Source: DASUPK01 sp046732465 (lineage in GTDB: Bacteria > Actinomycetota > Thermoleophilia > Solirubrobacterales > 70-9). From it: 42,072 nucleotides of DNA. A program made the translations under genes and the position numbers. The DNA lies in contig JBKPND010000094.1 of assembly GCA_046732465.1 (NCBI GenBank), forward strand, positions 1 through 42,072, in the 5' to 3' direction. The notes under the pieces were generated by a model. That model was not told where the DNA came from and searched no databases. It saw only the letters and a list, made by a program, of their open reading frames with translations. Every line of letters begins with the position of its first letter. The stretch's first letter is position 1. Of this stretch, positions 31,535 through 38,880 are shown piece by piece.

Positions 31535-31541
31535 GGCGGCG

Positions 31542-31952
31542 GTGGACGAATCCGCACATCCCTCCGTGGAAGTAGAGGTCCGCGGCCTCTCCATATACAC
31601 GCACCATGGCGTCACCGACGCCGAGCAGGAGGTCGGCCAGCGGCTCGAGTTCGACCTGACCTTCGACGTGCCCGATTGCGACGCCGTGCTCACCGACCGG
31701 GTCGAGGACACGGTCGACTACTCGGAGGTCTGCGACATCGTCGCCCTGGCGGCCACCGAGAGGAGCTACCGGACCCTCGAGCGCCTCTGTCACGTGGTGG
31801 CAGAGCGGCTGATGGAGCGCTTCGACTGCGAGTCGGTCCAGGTCCGCGCGGCAAAGCCCGAGCCCCCGGTGCCGTACCCGGTCCAGGAGGCCGGAGTGGA
31901 GGTGACCCTGGAGCGGTCCCTGGACCGCGAGCCCGACGACGAGGACGGTTGA
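31542..31952 (+). CDS. folB: dihydroneopterin aldolase
   Basis: A 136-residue enzyme that cleaves 7,8-dihydroneopterin to 6-hydroxymethyl-dihydropterin and glycolaldehyde in folate synthesis. FolB features: VEVRGLSIYTHHGVTDAEQE (with the Y-HGV signature), GQRLEFDLTFDV, DTVDYSEVCDIV, the active-site region ERLCHVVAERLMERF, and the C-terminal VRAAKPEPPVP with the catalytic Lys. The GTG at 31542 is decided by TACTTT 7 nt upstream. The gene is followed by folK after 31 nt. Confidence 0.93.
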   Translation: MDESAHPSVEVEVRGLSIYTHHGVTDAEQEVGQRLEFDLTFDVPDCDAVLTDRVEDTVDYSEVCDIVALAATERSYRTLERLCHVVAERLMERFDCESVQVRAAKPEPPVPYPVQEAGVEVTLERSLDREPDDEDG

Positions 31953-31983
31953 TGCGAGGGCGCGCGCCAGCGCGACCCGTGTG

Positions 31984-32478
31984 ATGCTGGCCTACCTCGG
32001 CCTCGGCTCGAACGTCGGCGACCGCGAGTCCCACCTGCGCCGGGCGATCGAGGACCTGCGCGCGCACGGCATCGAGGTCGAGGCGGTCTCCTCGCTCTAC
32101 GAGACCGAGCCGGTGGGCGAGATCCTCGACCAGCCGGACTTCCTCAACGCGGCGGTCCGGATCGGGACCTCACTCGAGCCGGAGCAGCTGCTGGACGTCT
32201 GCAAGACGATCGAGGCGGAGCACGGCCGCGCCTTCGGCGGACCCCGCCACGGACCCCGTCCGATCGACATCGATCTGCTTCTTCTCGGAGACATCGAGAT
32301 GAGCACCGACCGCCTCACGCTCCCTCATCCGGAGGTCACCTCCAGGCGATTCGTCCTGCTGCCGCTGCTCGAGCTCGACCCGGAGCTCCGCCTGCCGGAC
32401 GGCACCGAGCTGCGCGCCGCCCTGGAAGGCCTGGGAGAGGCCCAGCGCGCCGAGCGGGTCGGCCCGCTCCCGTCCTAG
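31984..32478 (+). CDS. folK: 2-amino-4-hydroxy-6-hydroxymethyldihydropteridine pyrophosphokinase
   Basis: A 164-residue HPPK that transfers pyrophosphate from ATP to 6-hydroxymethyl-dihydropterin, giving the substrate of FolP. The N-terminal YLGLGSNVGDR, SSLYETEPVG, then DFLNAAVRI, and the ATP/pterin motif GPRPIDIDLLLLG are clear; LPHPEVTSRRFVLLPL follows. A GTG directly before the ATG (31981) is an equally possible start. It is co-transcribed with folB. Its TAG is interlocked with the convergent GST-like gene's stop in CTAG (32475-32478). Confidence 0.95.
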   Translation: MLAYLGLGSNVGDRESHLRRAIEDLRAHGIEVEAVSSLYETEPVGEILDQPDFLNAAVRIGTSLEPEQLLDVCKTIEAEHGRAFGGPRHGPRPIDIDLLLLGDIEMSTDRLTLPHPEVTSRRFVLLPLLELDPELRLPDGTELRAALEGLGEAQRAERVGPLPS

Positions 32479-33203
32479 CGCCTCAGTCCCTCGAGCCACT
32501 CCGCCGGCGCGACGGGCGGCGTCCTGCCCGGAAAGTCGGGCACGATCCGGTTCGCCAGCTCCGCGCACGGCCTGCCCTCGATGAAGGGGCGGAGGTCGTC
32601 GAAGCTCATGAGGAGACGAAGGCTCGGGCCCAGCTGGTAGTCCGCCGGGTTCGGCTCCGGGCCACCGATCACTCCCTCGGCGATCCAGCCGTCGATCCTG
32701 TCGAGGTCGTCCCGCAGTGAGGAGAGGTCGGCACGCACCTTCGCATCGGTCGACTCGTTGAACCGGGCGGCAAGCGCTACCAGCGGCCCTCCGGTCTTCA
32801 CCGCGAGTCCGACCGGGACCCCGAGGCGCGCCCCCTCCGAATAGCTCGCCATCGGCGCGCGGTCGCGTTTGAAGGCCCACCAGCTGAACCGGCGGGGCTT
32901 CTGCTGGAACTCATCGCCCCAGGCCTCCGCCTCCTCGACCTTGGCGCGCTTCTCGGGATCGGCCGGGTCGGGCTGGATCCGCTCGAGCTCTCGTCCGATC
33001 TCCCTCGAAGTCTGCACCCGCTTGCCGTCGACCTTCAGCGCCGGCACCGTGTTCGCGGGGAAGCGCTGCGCGCGCAGCACGCCCTTGGAGACCACCGGCA
33101 TCAGGTCGACGCGCTTGTACGGGATGCCCTTCCGCTCCAGCATCAGCATCGCCGTCCGGGACGGATGCGATCCGGGGATCACGTAGAGCTTTGCCTCCGC
33201 CAT
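32475..33203 (-). CDS. glutathione S-transferase-like protein (thioredoxin-fold N-domain)
   Basis: A 242-residue protein with an N-terminal thioredoxin/GST fold. KLYVIPGSHPSRTAMLML has the SxxS/T position where GSTs bind the thiol; KRVDLMP and NTVPALKVDGKRVQTSREI carry the cis-Pro and the GST Ser of the gamma-glutamyl site. A helical C-terminal domain follows (EKRAKVEEAEAWGDEFQQ...). Actinobacteria usually lack glutathione, so the thiol partner is open. The ATG is 8 nt after TAGAAT (minus strand) and lacks a ribosome binding site. It is divergent from coaX with 37 nt between starts. Confidence 0.78.
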   Translation of the reverse strand: MAEAKLYVIPGSHPSRTAMLMLERKGIPYKRVDLMPVVSKGVLRAQRFPANTVPALKVDGKRVQTSREIGRELERIQPDPADPEKRAKVEEAEAWGDEFQQKPRRFSWWAFKRDRAPMASYSEGARLGVPVGLAVKTGGPLVALAARFNESTDAKVRADLSSLRDDLDRIDGWIAEGVIGGPEPNPADYQLGPSLRLLMSFDDLRPFIEGRPCAELANRIVPDFPGRTPPVAPAEWLEGLRR

Positions 33204-33211
33204 TGCGGGCG

Positions 33212-33233
33212 ATTCTATGGCTGCCGGGATAAT
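33212..33233. promoter_or_regulatory. back-to-back -10 elements of the GST-like gene and coaX
   Basis: Minus-strand TAGAAT (33217-33212) ends 8 nt before the GST-like ATG. Plus-strand GATAAT (33228-33233) ends 7 nt before the coaX ATG. Both transcripts would be leaderless, with overlapping promoter bodies in a 37-nt gap. Confidence 0.55.
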
Positions 33234-33240
33234 CCGGACC

Positions 33241-34008
33241 ATGCTGCTCGCGGTCGATGTAGGCAACACGCAGACCCATCTGGGCGCCTTCGACGGGCAG
33301 GACCTGGCGCGCGACTGGCGCCTGACCACCGCCCCCAGCGCAACCTCCGACGAGCTGGCGGCGACGATCTCCGACCTGCTCTCCCTCGAGGGGCTCAGCT
33401 TCGGATCGCTGGACGGCGCGATCGTCTCGACCGTGGTCCCCCAGCTCGGCCCGGAGTACGAGGAGCTCACCGAGCGCCACACCGGCAAGCGGTGCCTGCT
33501 CGTCGGCCCCAACCTGAAGACCGGGATGCCGATCCTGGTCGACAACCCGCACGAGCTCGGCGCCGACCGGCTCGTGAACGCGGTCGCGGCGCACGCCACG
33601 GTAAAGGGAGCCTGCGTCACCGTCGACTTCGGCACCTCGACCAACTTCGACGTCGTCTCCGGAGCGGGCGAGTACCTGGGCGGCGTGATCGGGCCCGGCG
33701 TCGAGGTCTCGCTCGAGGCCCTCACCGCCCGGGCGGCCAAGCTGCCGCGGATCGACCTCTCCTCACCGGAGGCGGCCATCGGGAAGCACACGACTGCCGC
33801 GATCAAGTCCGGCTTCGCGTATGGCTTCGCGGGCCTGGTCGACGGCATCGACCGGCGCCTCGCCGATGAGCTGGGTGAGGAGACGACCTTCATCGCCACC
33901 GGGGGGCTGGCGCACACGATCGCGCCCCTCTGCGAGACCATCGACCAGGTCGACGAGTTGCTCACCCTGCGCGGCCTCCAGCTCATCTACGACCGCAACG
34001 GCGGCTAG
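33241..34008 (+). CDS. coaX: type III pantothenate kinase
   Basis: A 255-residue enzyme for the first step of coenzyme A synthesis (pantothenate to 4'-phosphopantothenate). It belongs to the ASKHA fold: LLAVDVGNTQTHLG (phosphate 1), the pantothenate-binding stretch ELGADRLVNAVAA, VDFGTSTNFDVV (phosphate 2), GGVIGPGVE and ATGGLA (adenosine). Length is typical. The ATG at 33241 is preferred to an in-frame start 24 nt earlier because of GATAAT 7 nt upstream. A hairpin follows at 34020-34056. Confidence 0.95.
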   Translation: MLLAVDVGNTQTHLGAFDGQDLARDWRLTTAPSATSDELAATISDLLSLEGLSFGSLDGAIVSTVVPQLGPEYEELTERHTGKRCLLVGPNLKTGMPILVDNPHELGADRLVNAVAAHATVKGACVTVDFGTSTNFDVVSGAGEYLGGVIGPGVEVSLEALTARAAKLPRIDLSSPEAAIGKHTTAAIKSGFAYGFAGLVDGIDRRLADELGEETTFIATGGLAHTIAPLCETIDQVDELLTLRGLQLIYDRNGG

Positions 34009-34019
34009 CGACCACCAGG

Positions 34020-34056
34020 CCGCTCTACTTTGAGCGAGGGGCGAAGCCCCGAGCGG
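34020..34056 (+). terminator. hairpin downstream of coaX
   Basis: GGGGC-GAA-GCCCC (34038-34050) enclosed by CCGCTC/GAGCGG (34020-34025 with 34051-34056), starting 12 nt after the coaX stop. There is no U tract, so it is a terminator-like hairpin of moderate certainty. Confidence 0.5.
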
Positions 34057-34104
34057 TTATGTCGGGCGGCCGCTTGTGGTCGCGATCTGATGGCGAAGCC
34101 GCCT

Positions 34105-34110
34105 TACCCT
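34105..34110 (+). promoter_or_regulatory. -10 element (TACCCT) of dus
   Basis: TACCCT ends 7 nt before the dus GTG; no Shine-Dalgarno. Confidence 0.5.
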
Positions 34111-34117
34111 TTGCTTC

Positions 34118-35107
34118 GTGCAGCCGGCCCTGACATCGCCCTTCCGCATCGGCGACGTCGAGATCGCCAACCGCGTCCTGCTCGCCCCCCTGGCCGGGAT
34201 CGGGAACTGGTTCGTCCGCCTCCAGGCGCGCCGGCACGGCGCGGGCATGGCCGTCTCGGAGATGGTGTCTAGCTTCGGGCTCCACTACCGCAACGAACGG
34301 ACCCTGCAGGAGCTGCTTCGCCTGCATCCCGATGAGCACCCCGTCTCGGTGCAGCTGTTCGGACAGGATCCGGACGTCATGCGTTCCGCCGCCGCGATCG
34401 TCGCCGAGGCCGGGGCCGACCTGATCGACATCAACATGGGCTGCCCGGTGCGAAAGGTCTGCAAGACCGGCGCGGGCGCCGCGATGCTCGGCGATCACCA
34501 ACTTGCCGTCCGGATTGCGACCGCGGCGCGTGAGGGAGGGGGGATCCCGGTCACGGTCAAGCTGCGCTCCGGGATCAAGCCCGGCGGCCGCGAGGGGTTC
34601 GACCTCGCGCTGCGGCTCGCCGCGGACGCCGGCGTCTCCGCGATCGGCTTTCACCCGCGCTCGGCCGCCACCCAGCACAAGGGGCAGCCGGACTACGCGC
34701 TCGCCAGCGAGCTGGCCGAGCGGCTGGAGGTCCCGATGATCATCTCGGGCGGCCTGGACACGGCCGAGGCCGCGCGCCAGGCGTACGACGCCTCCGGAGC
34801 GGACGCCGTGATGATCGCCCGCGGCTCCCTCGGGAACCCATGGATCTTCGAGCAGCTCACCGGGCGACGGAGCGCCGATCCCGAGCGCGATGAGGTGATC
34901 GCCGAGCTGCTCTGGGTGATCGACCAGGCCGAGGAGCACCTCGGTCCCGATCGGGCCGCCCGTTACCTGCGCAAGTTCTACCCCTGGTACCTGGAGCGGC
35001 TCGATGCGGACAAGCGGACGGCCGCCGATCTCCAGCAGAGCGACCTGGACGAGGCGAGGCGCCTCGTTCGGCGGCTCGAAGCTCCCGCCGAGTCGCTGGC
35101 AGCGTAG
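34118..35107 (+). CDS. dus: tRNA-dihydrouridine synthase (DusB type)
   Basis: A 329-residue FMN-dependent enzyme that reduces uridine to dihydrouridine in tRNA D-loops with NADPH. FMN barrel start: NRVLLAPLAGIGNWFVR. The catalytic cysteine is in INMGCPVRKVCKTGAGAAML, followed by VKLRSGIKPG, GFHPRSAATQHKGQPDY (FMN and tRNA contacts), SGGLDTAEAA and IARGSLGNPWIF. The C-terminal helical tRNA-binding domain ends with LRKFYPWYL. The GTG start is set by TACCCT 7 nt upstream. It stands alone between coaX and the P-domain gene. Confidence 0.93.
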   Translation: MQPALTSPFRIGDVEIANRVLLAPLAGIGNWFVRLQARRHGAGMAVSEMVSSFGLHYRNERTLQELLRLHPDEHPVSVQLFGQDPDVMRSAAAIVAEAGADLIDINMGCPVRKVCKTGAGAAMLGDHQLAVRIATAAREGGGIPVTVKLRSGIKPGGREGFDLALRLAADAGVSAIGFHPRSAATQHKGQPDYALASELAERLEVPMIISGGLDTAEAARQAYDASGADAVMIARGSLGNPWIFEQLTGRRSADPERDEVIAELLWVIDQAEEHLGPDRAARYLRKFYPWYLERLDADKRTAADLQQSDLDEARRLVRRLEAPAESLAA

Positions 35108-35120
35108 GTTCGTCCAACGG

Positions 35121-35150
35121 TTGCTCCGGCGACCGGGCCGCGGATATCCT
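35121..35150 (+). promoter_or_regulatory. promoter of the P-domain/hydrolase pair
   Basis: TTGCTC (35121-35126), 18-nt spacer, TATCCT (35145-35150), then a leader of ~28 nt with GGAAGGA just before the ATG at 35186. A conventional leadered promoter. Confidence 0.5.
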
Positions 35151-35185
35151 CACGCCCAACCGCCCGGAGGCCAGGGAAGGAACCC

Positions 35186-35881
35186 ATGATCAAGAAGCGC
35201 TCGGCTCAGCTGGCGGCGCTCGCGTGCTCGGCCTGCGTCTTGCTGCTGCTCGCGGTGCCCACCTCAGCACCGGCCAAGACGAAGACGGCGCAGTTCATCC
35301 AGTGCGTGAGCACGGCGCTTCCGATTCCGGACGGCCCGCCGGAGGGCAGCACGGCGACGAACCCTGCGGCCTCCTTCGCGATCTTCGTCAAGACACCGAA
35401 GTTCAAGGGGAGGCCTCAGAGCGGCATCGTGACGGCGTTCAATTCCGCCGGCGTCCGCATCAGCCACACCGATGATGGGGACCTTGCGCTCTTCCTGGTC
35501 TCGCCTGGGGGCAGGGCGGTTGCGCTTTCGACCTACCGGGACCAGAGCACGAACGTCAATCCGGATCCTCCGCCCGACCTCCTCCCCAGTGGCGACGGCT
35601 ACGGCTCCGGAGCGCCGAATTGCTCCGGGTCGCGGGTGGACTTCGGCGACAGGTTCCCGATCTCGATCGCCACCCCGGGCAACACCGGCGTCGACACGCC
35701 GATCACCGGGTCGTTCGGCCCGGAGCAACCGCTGAGCACCTTCGTGGGCGGCCCGGCGAGGGGCTTCTGGACGCTGATCGTCCAGGACGTCCAGAACGAG
35801 GACGTCGGCCAGATCGACGCGTTCTCCCTGAGCTTCGACTACACCTACAAGGCCAAGAAGAAGATGCGGAAGAAGAGGTAG
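35186..35881 (+). CDS. secreted protein with proprotein-convertase P-type (P/Homo B) domain
   Basis: A 231-residue exported protein: signal peptide ~1-29, then a jelly-roll P domain. GVRISHTDDGDLALFLVSPGG and the end GFWTLIVQDVQNEDVGQIDAFSL (given here in parts: GFWTLIVQDV, DVGQIDAFSLSF) are the family hallmarks. There is no protease domain; P domains normally sit behind subtilases. A stand-alone copy may bind another secreted protein or carbohydrate. A basic C-terminal tail (KAKKKMRKKR) ends it. GGAAGGA 4-5 nt before the ATG. The downstream hydrolase starts 3 nt after the stop, using GAGGT within this gene's last codons as ribosome binding site. Confidence 0.82.
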   Translation: MIKKRSAQLAALACSACVLLLLAVPTSAPAKTKTAQFIQCVSTALPIPDGPPEGSTATNPAASFAIFVKTPKFKGRPQSGIVTAFNSAGVRISHTDDGDLALFLVSPGGRAVALSTYRDQSTNVNPDPPPDLLPSGDGYGSGAPNCSGSRVDFGDRFPISIATPGNTGVDTPITGSFGPEQPLSTFVGGPARGFWTLIVQDVQNEDVGQIDAFSLSFDYTYKAKKKMRKKR

Positions 35882-35883
35882 CG

Positions 35884-36750
35884 GTGGAGCTGCCCCCGCG
35901 CGTGGCCGCGTGGCGTGAGCGAGGGAGGGATGCGGAGTTCCGGGGCCGTCGCATCCATCTGTTCGAGCGCGATGGCGGCGGGCCGCTCCTGCTCTTCCTG
36001 CATGGCTTCCCGTCGAGCTCCTACGACTGGCGCCTGTTGCTCGACCTCGAAACCGACCACGCCGCACTCGCCCCGGACTTCCTCGGCTTCGGGCTGTCGG
36101 AGAAGCCACGGGACCACGACTACACCCTGCACTGGCAGGCCGACCTGGTCGAGGAGCTGGTCCGGCATCGCCCCGGCCCCGTATTCCTCATCGCCCACGA
36201 CATGGGCACCTCGGTCGCGACCGAGCTGATGGCCCGCGACCTGGACGGCTCGCTCGACATGGAGCTGGCCGGCGCCCTGCTTCTCAACGGTTCCATGATC
36301 CAGGGCGCCGCGAGCCCGACCCTGGGACAGCGGATCCTGCGGAGCGCGGTCGGTCCGCTCTTCTCGCGTCTCTCGAGCGAGCGCTTCTTCCGCCAGCAGT
36401 TCGGCTCGATCTTCTCCCCGGACCACCCGCTCACGGATGAGGAGGCGGATGACCAGTGGGCGCTGATATGCGCCGGAGGAGGGCGGACCCTGAACCACAA
36501 GACGATCCGCTACATGGAGGAGCGCTTCCGGCACGCCGAGCGCTGGCACGGAGCCCTCGCGAATTGGCCGAAGCCTCTCGCGATCGCCTGGGGGATGCTC
36601 GATCCGGTCGCCACGGAGGCCGTTCTGGACGCCGTCCTGGAGCTGCGCCCGGCGGCCGAACCCACCCGTTTCGAGGACCTCGGCCACTACCCGCAGATCG
36701 AGGATTCGGAGCGGGTGGCAGGCGCGCTGAGGGAGGCGCTGGCGGCCTGA
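35884..36750 (+). CDS. alpha/beta hydrolase, HDxG-type (dehalogenase/epoxide-hydrolase-like)
   Basis: A 288-residue alpha/beta hydrolase. LLFLHGFPSSSYDWR gives the oxyanion region and AHDMGTSVATEL the nucleophile elbow with an Asp nucleophile, the same subtype as the hydrolase at 30609-31502. DFLGFGLSEKP precedes it; AWGMLDPVA supplies the acid and LGHYPQIED the His. Specificity is unknown. The GTG at 35884 follows the P-domain gene by 2 nt, with GAGGT 5 nt before it, so the two are co-translated although one product is secreted and this one has no signal peptide. Confidence 0.85.
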   Translation: MELPPRVAAWRERGRDAEFRGRRIHLFERDGGGPLLLFLHGFPSSSYDWRLLLDLETDHAALAPDFLGFGLSEKPRDHDYTLHWQADLVEELVRHRPGPVFLIAHDMGTSVATELMARDLDGSLDMELAGALLLNGSMIQGAASPTLGQRILRSAVGPLFSRLSSERFFRQQFGSIFSPDHPLTDEEADDQWALICAGGGRTLNHKTIRYMEERFRHAERWHGALANWPKPLAIAWGMLDPVATEAVLDAVLELRPAAEPTRFEDLGHYPQIEDSERVAGALREALAA

Positions 36751-36782
36751 GGGGCCCCCTCGACCACCTCTTTGGGCGGCGC

Positions 36783-36788
36783 TATACT
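36783..36788 (+). promoter_or_regulatory. -10 element (TATACT) of greA
   Basis: GCTATACT matches eight bases of the clpC promoter (40741-40748). No clear -35. It gives greA a leader of about 113 nt. Confidence 0.5.
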
Positions 36789-36818
36789 GGCGCGCCCCGC
36801 CCGGACCGGCCGTCGGAT

Positions 36819-36873
36819 TGAGCGTGTCGGTACGGGCTCATTTTTCGCCGTATAGCAGGGCTTTTTGACGGCG
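36819..36873 (+). promoter_or_regulatory. greA leader with terminator-like hairpin
   Basis: TGAGC/GCTCA (36819-36823 with 36836-36840) is followed directly by TTTTT (36841-36845), an intrinsic-terminator arrangement inside the 5' leader. CGCCGT/ACGGCG (36846-36851 with 36868-36873) forms a second hairpin and has GCTTTTTG in its loop. It could attenuate greA or release a short RNA. Confidence 0.45.
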
Positions 36874-36907
36874 AGCAAACCGAAATCAGAGAAGGAATCG
36901 AGGAGAG

Positions 36908-37387
36908 TTGGCACGCGAGACATTGATCACCCCCGAGGGGCTCGAGAAGCTCAAGGAGGAGCTCGAGTACCTGGAGAACGACAAGCGCCGCGAGGTCGCG
37001 GACCGCATCAAGCAGGCGCGGGAGTTCGGGGACATCGCGGAGAACTCCGAGTACGACGACGCCAAGAACGAGCAGGCGATGCTCGAGCAGCGGATCGCGT
37101 CCCTCCAGGACCGGCTGCGGCGGGCAGCGGTGATCGACAACAAGCAGCTCGACACCGAGACCGTCGGCGTCGGCGCCGTCGTTCACGTCAAGGACCAGAA
37201 GTCCGGCAAGTCCCAGAAGTTCCAGATCGTCGGATCCGCCGAGGCCGACCCGACCGAGCACAAGCTCTCGAATGAGTCGCCGATCGGCAAGGCGCTCGTC
37301 GGGAGCAAGCGGAACGACGTCGTGACGGTCGAGACGCCGCGCGGACCGAAGAAGAAGCTCAAGATCACCAAGATCGAAGCGGCTTAG
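36908..37387 (+). CDS. greA: transcription elongation factor GreA
   Basis: A 159-residue factor that rescues backtracked RNA polymerase by stimulating transcript cleavage through the secondary channel. The N-terminal coiled coil (LITPEGLEKLKEELEYL...) has the acidic tip in NSEYDDAKNEQ (D/E residues that chelate Mg). The C-terminal FKBP-like domain has HVKDQKSGKSQKFQIVG, SPIGKAL and the end VTVETPRGPKKKLKI. Length is usual. The start is a TTG at 36908, with GAGGAG immediately before it (tight spacing) and AAGGA 11 nt upstream. No other in-frame start fits. Confidence 0.94.
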   Translation: MARETLITPEGLEKLKEELEYLENDKRREVADRIKQAREFGDIAENSEYDDAKNEQAMLEQRIASLQDRLRRAAVIDNKQLDTETVGVGAVVHVKDQKSGKSQKFQIVGSAEADPTEHKLSNESPIGKALVGSKRNDVVTVETPRGPKKKLKITKIEAA

Positions 37388-37394
37388 CTCGCAA

Positions 37395-37400
37395 TAGGCT
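37395..37400 (+). promoter_or_regulatory. -10 element (TAGGCT) of lysS
   Basis: TAGGCT ends 7 nt before the lysS GTG, in the 20-nt gap after greA; no ribosome binding site. Confidence 0.5.
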
Positions 37401-37407
37401 CCGTCGC

Positions 37408-38880
37408 GTGAACGAGGAGCCTGAGCGTTCGCATTCCGACCTGCTCGCCGAGAGGCGGGCGAAGCTCGAGCGCCTGCGCGAGGCGGGCATCGAGCCCTAC
37501 CCGCACGGCTTCCCGGACCGCACTGAGATCGCAGCGGTCCGGGAATCGCATGAGACCATCGAGCCGGGGGAGGAGACCAGCGACCGCTACCGGGTCGCCG
37601 GCCGTCTCGCCGCGAAGCGCGAGCACGGCAAGTCCGCCTTCCTCGACCTGAGGGACGGCACCGGTCAGATCCAGGTGCAGGCGCGCGTCGACGAGCTCGG
37701 CGACGCCTACGAGGGCCTGCTCGGGCTCGACGTGGGCGACATCGTCGGCGTGGAGGGGACGGTGTTCGCCTCGAGGAGGGGCGAGCTCACGATCCGGGCG
37801 GACGCCTGGGAGCTGCTCTCGAAGTCACTTCGGCCGCCTCCGGAGAAGTTCCACGGGCTCGAGGACGTGGAGACCCGCTATCGCCGCCGGGAGCTCGACC
37901 TGATCGCAAACGAGGAGTCGCGGGAGCTGTTCCTGGCCCGGACCCGGACGGTCTCCGCGGTGCGCCGCTGGTTCGACTCACGCGGATTCGTTGAGGTCGA
38001 GACGCCCGTGCTCCAGCCGCTCTACGGCGGCGCGCTGGCCCGGCCCTTCACGACCCACCACCACGCGCTCGACCGCGACCTCTATCTGAGGATCGCGACC
38101 GAGCTCTATCTGAAGCGGCTGGTGGTCGGCGGTATCGACAAGGTCTATGAGCTCGGCAAGGACTTCCGGAACGAGGGGATCTCCCACAAGCACAACCCCG
38201 AGTTCACGATGCTCGAGTGGTACGAGGCGTACGCGGACTACAACGACGTCGCAGAGGAGCTCGAGGGTCTGGTCTCGTCCGTGGCCAAGGAGGTCCTCGG
38301 CACGACCGAGATCGAACGGGACGGCGAGACGATCGACCTGGCGCCGCCCTGGAGGCGGGTGACCCTCCGCGACGCGATCAGGGAGCGCGCCGGGGTCGAC
38401 GTGATGGAGCACCCCAGTCGGGAGGAGCTGGCTGAGGCGATGGGCAGCGAGGCGGACCCGGAGGAGGGCTGGGGCAAGCTCGTCGACGGCCTCCTCTCCA
38501 AGGAGGTCGAGCCGACCCTGATCCAGCCCACCTTCGTGGTCGACTATCCCGTCGAGCTCTCGCCCTTCGCGAAGCGCCACCGGAGCGAGGAGGGGCTGGT
38601 GGAGCGCTGGGAGGCGTTCGTCGGCGGCATCGAGATCTCGAACGCGTTCACGGAGCTCAACGACCCGGACGAGCAGCGCCGCCGCTTCGAGGAGCAGGCC
38701 ACCGAGCAGGCACGTGGCGATGAGGAGACGCAGCCCTACGACGAGGTCTTCGTCGAGTCGCTCGAGCAGGGCATGCCACCGACGGGCGGCGCAGGTCTCG
38801 GGATCGACCGCCTGGTCATGATCCTGACCGGGGCGAAGAGCCTGCGGGAGGTGCTGCTCTTCCCCGCGATGCGCAATTGA
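37408..38880 (+). CDS. lysS: lysyl-tRNA synthetase, class II
   Basis: A 490-residue enzyme charging tRNA-Lys. An N-terminal OB-fold anticodon domain (~60-140) is followed by the class II core. Motif 1 is around RRWFDSRGFVEVETP (186-200), motif 2 FRNEGISHKHNPEFTMLEWY (253-272), and motif 3 GAGLGIDRLVM with RxxLLFP at the end. LSPFAKRH and EISNAFTELNDP are LysRS-specific lysine-binding stretches. Family length is normal, with no fused membrane domain (unlike mycobacterial LysX). The GTG start follows the TAGGCT hexamer. Its TGA overlaps the TTG start of the condensation-domain gene (TTGA). Confidence 0.95.
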   Translation: MNEEPERSHSDLLAERRAKLERLREAGIEPYPHGFPDRTEIAAVRESHETIEPGEETSDRYRVAGRLAAKREHGKSAFLDLRDGTGQIQVQARVDELGDAYEGLLGLDVGDIVGVEGTVFASRRGELTIRADAWELLSKSLRPPPEKFHGLEDVETRYRRRELDLIANEESRELFLARTRTVSAVRRWFDSRGFVEVETPVLQPLYGGALARPFTTHHHALDRDLYLRIATELYLKRLVVGGIDKVYELGKDFRNEGISHKHNPEFTMLEWYEAYADYNDVAEELEGLVSSVAKEVLGTTEIERDGETIDLAPPWRRVTLRDAIRERAGVDVMEHPSREELAEAMGSEADPEEGWGKLVDGLLSKEVEPTLIQPTFVVDYPVELSPFAKRHRSEEGLVERWEAFVGGIEISNAFTELNDPDEQRRRFEEQATEQARGDEETQPYDEVFVESLEQGMPPTGGAGLGIDRLVMILTGAKSLREVLLFPAMRN

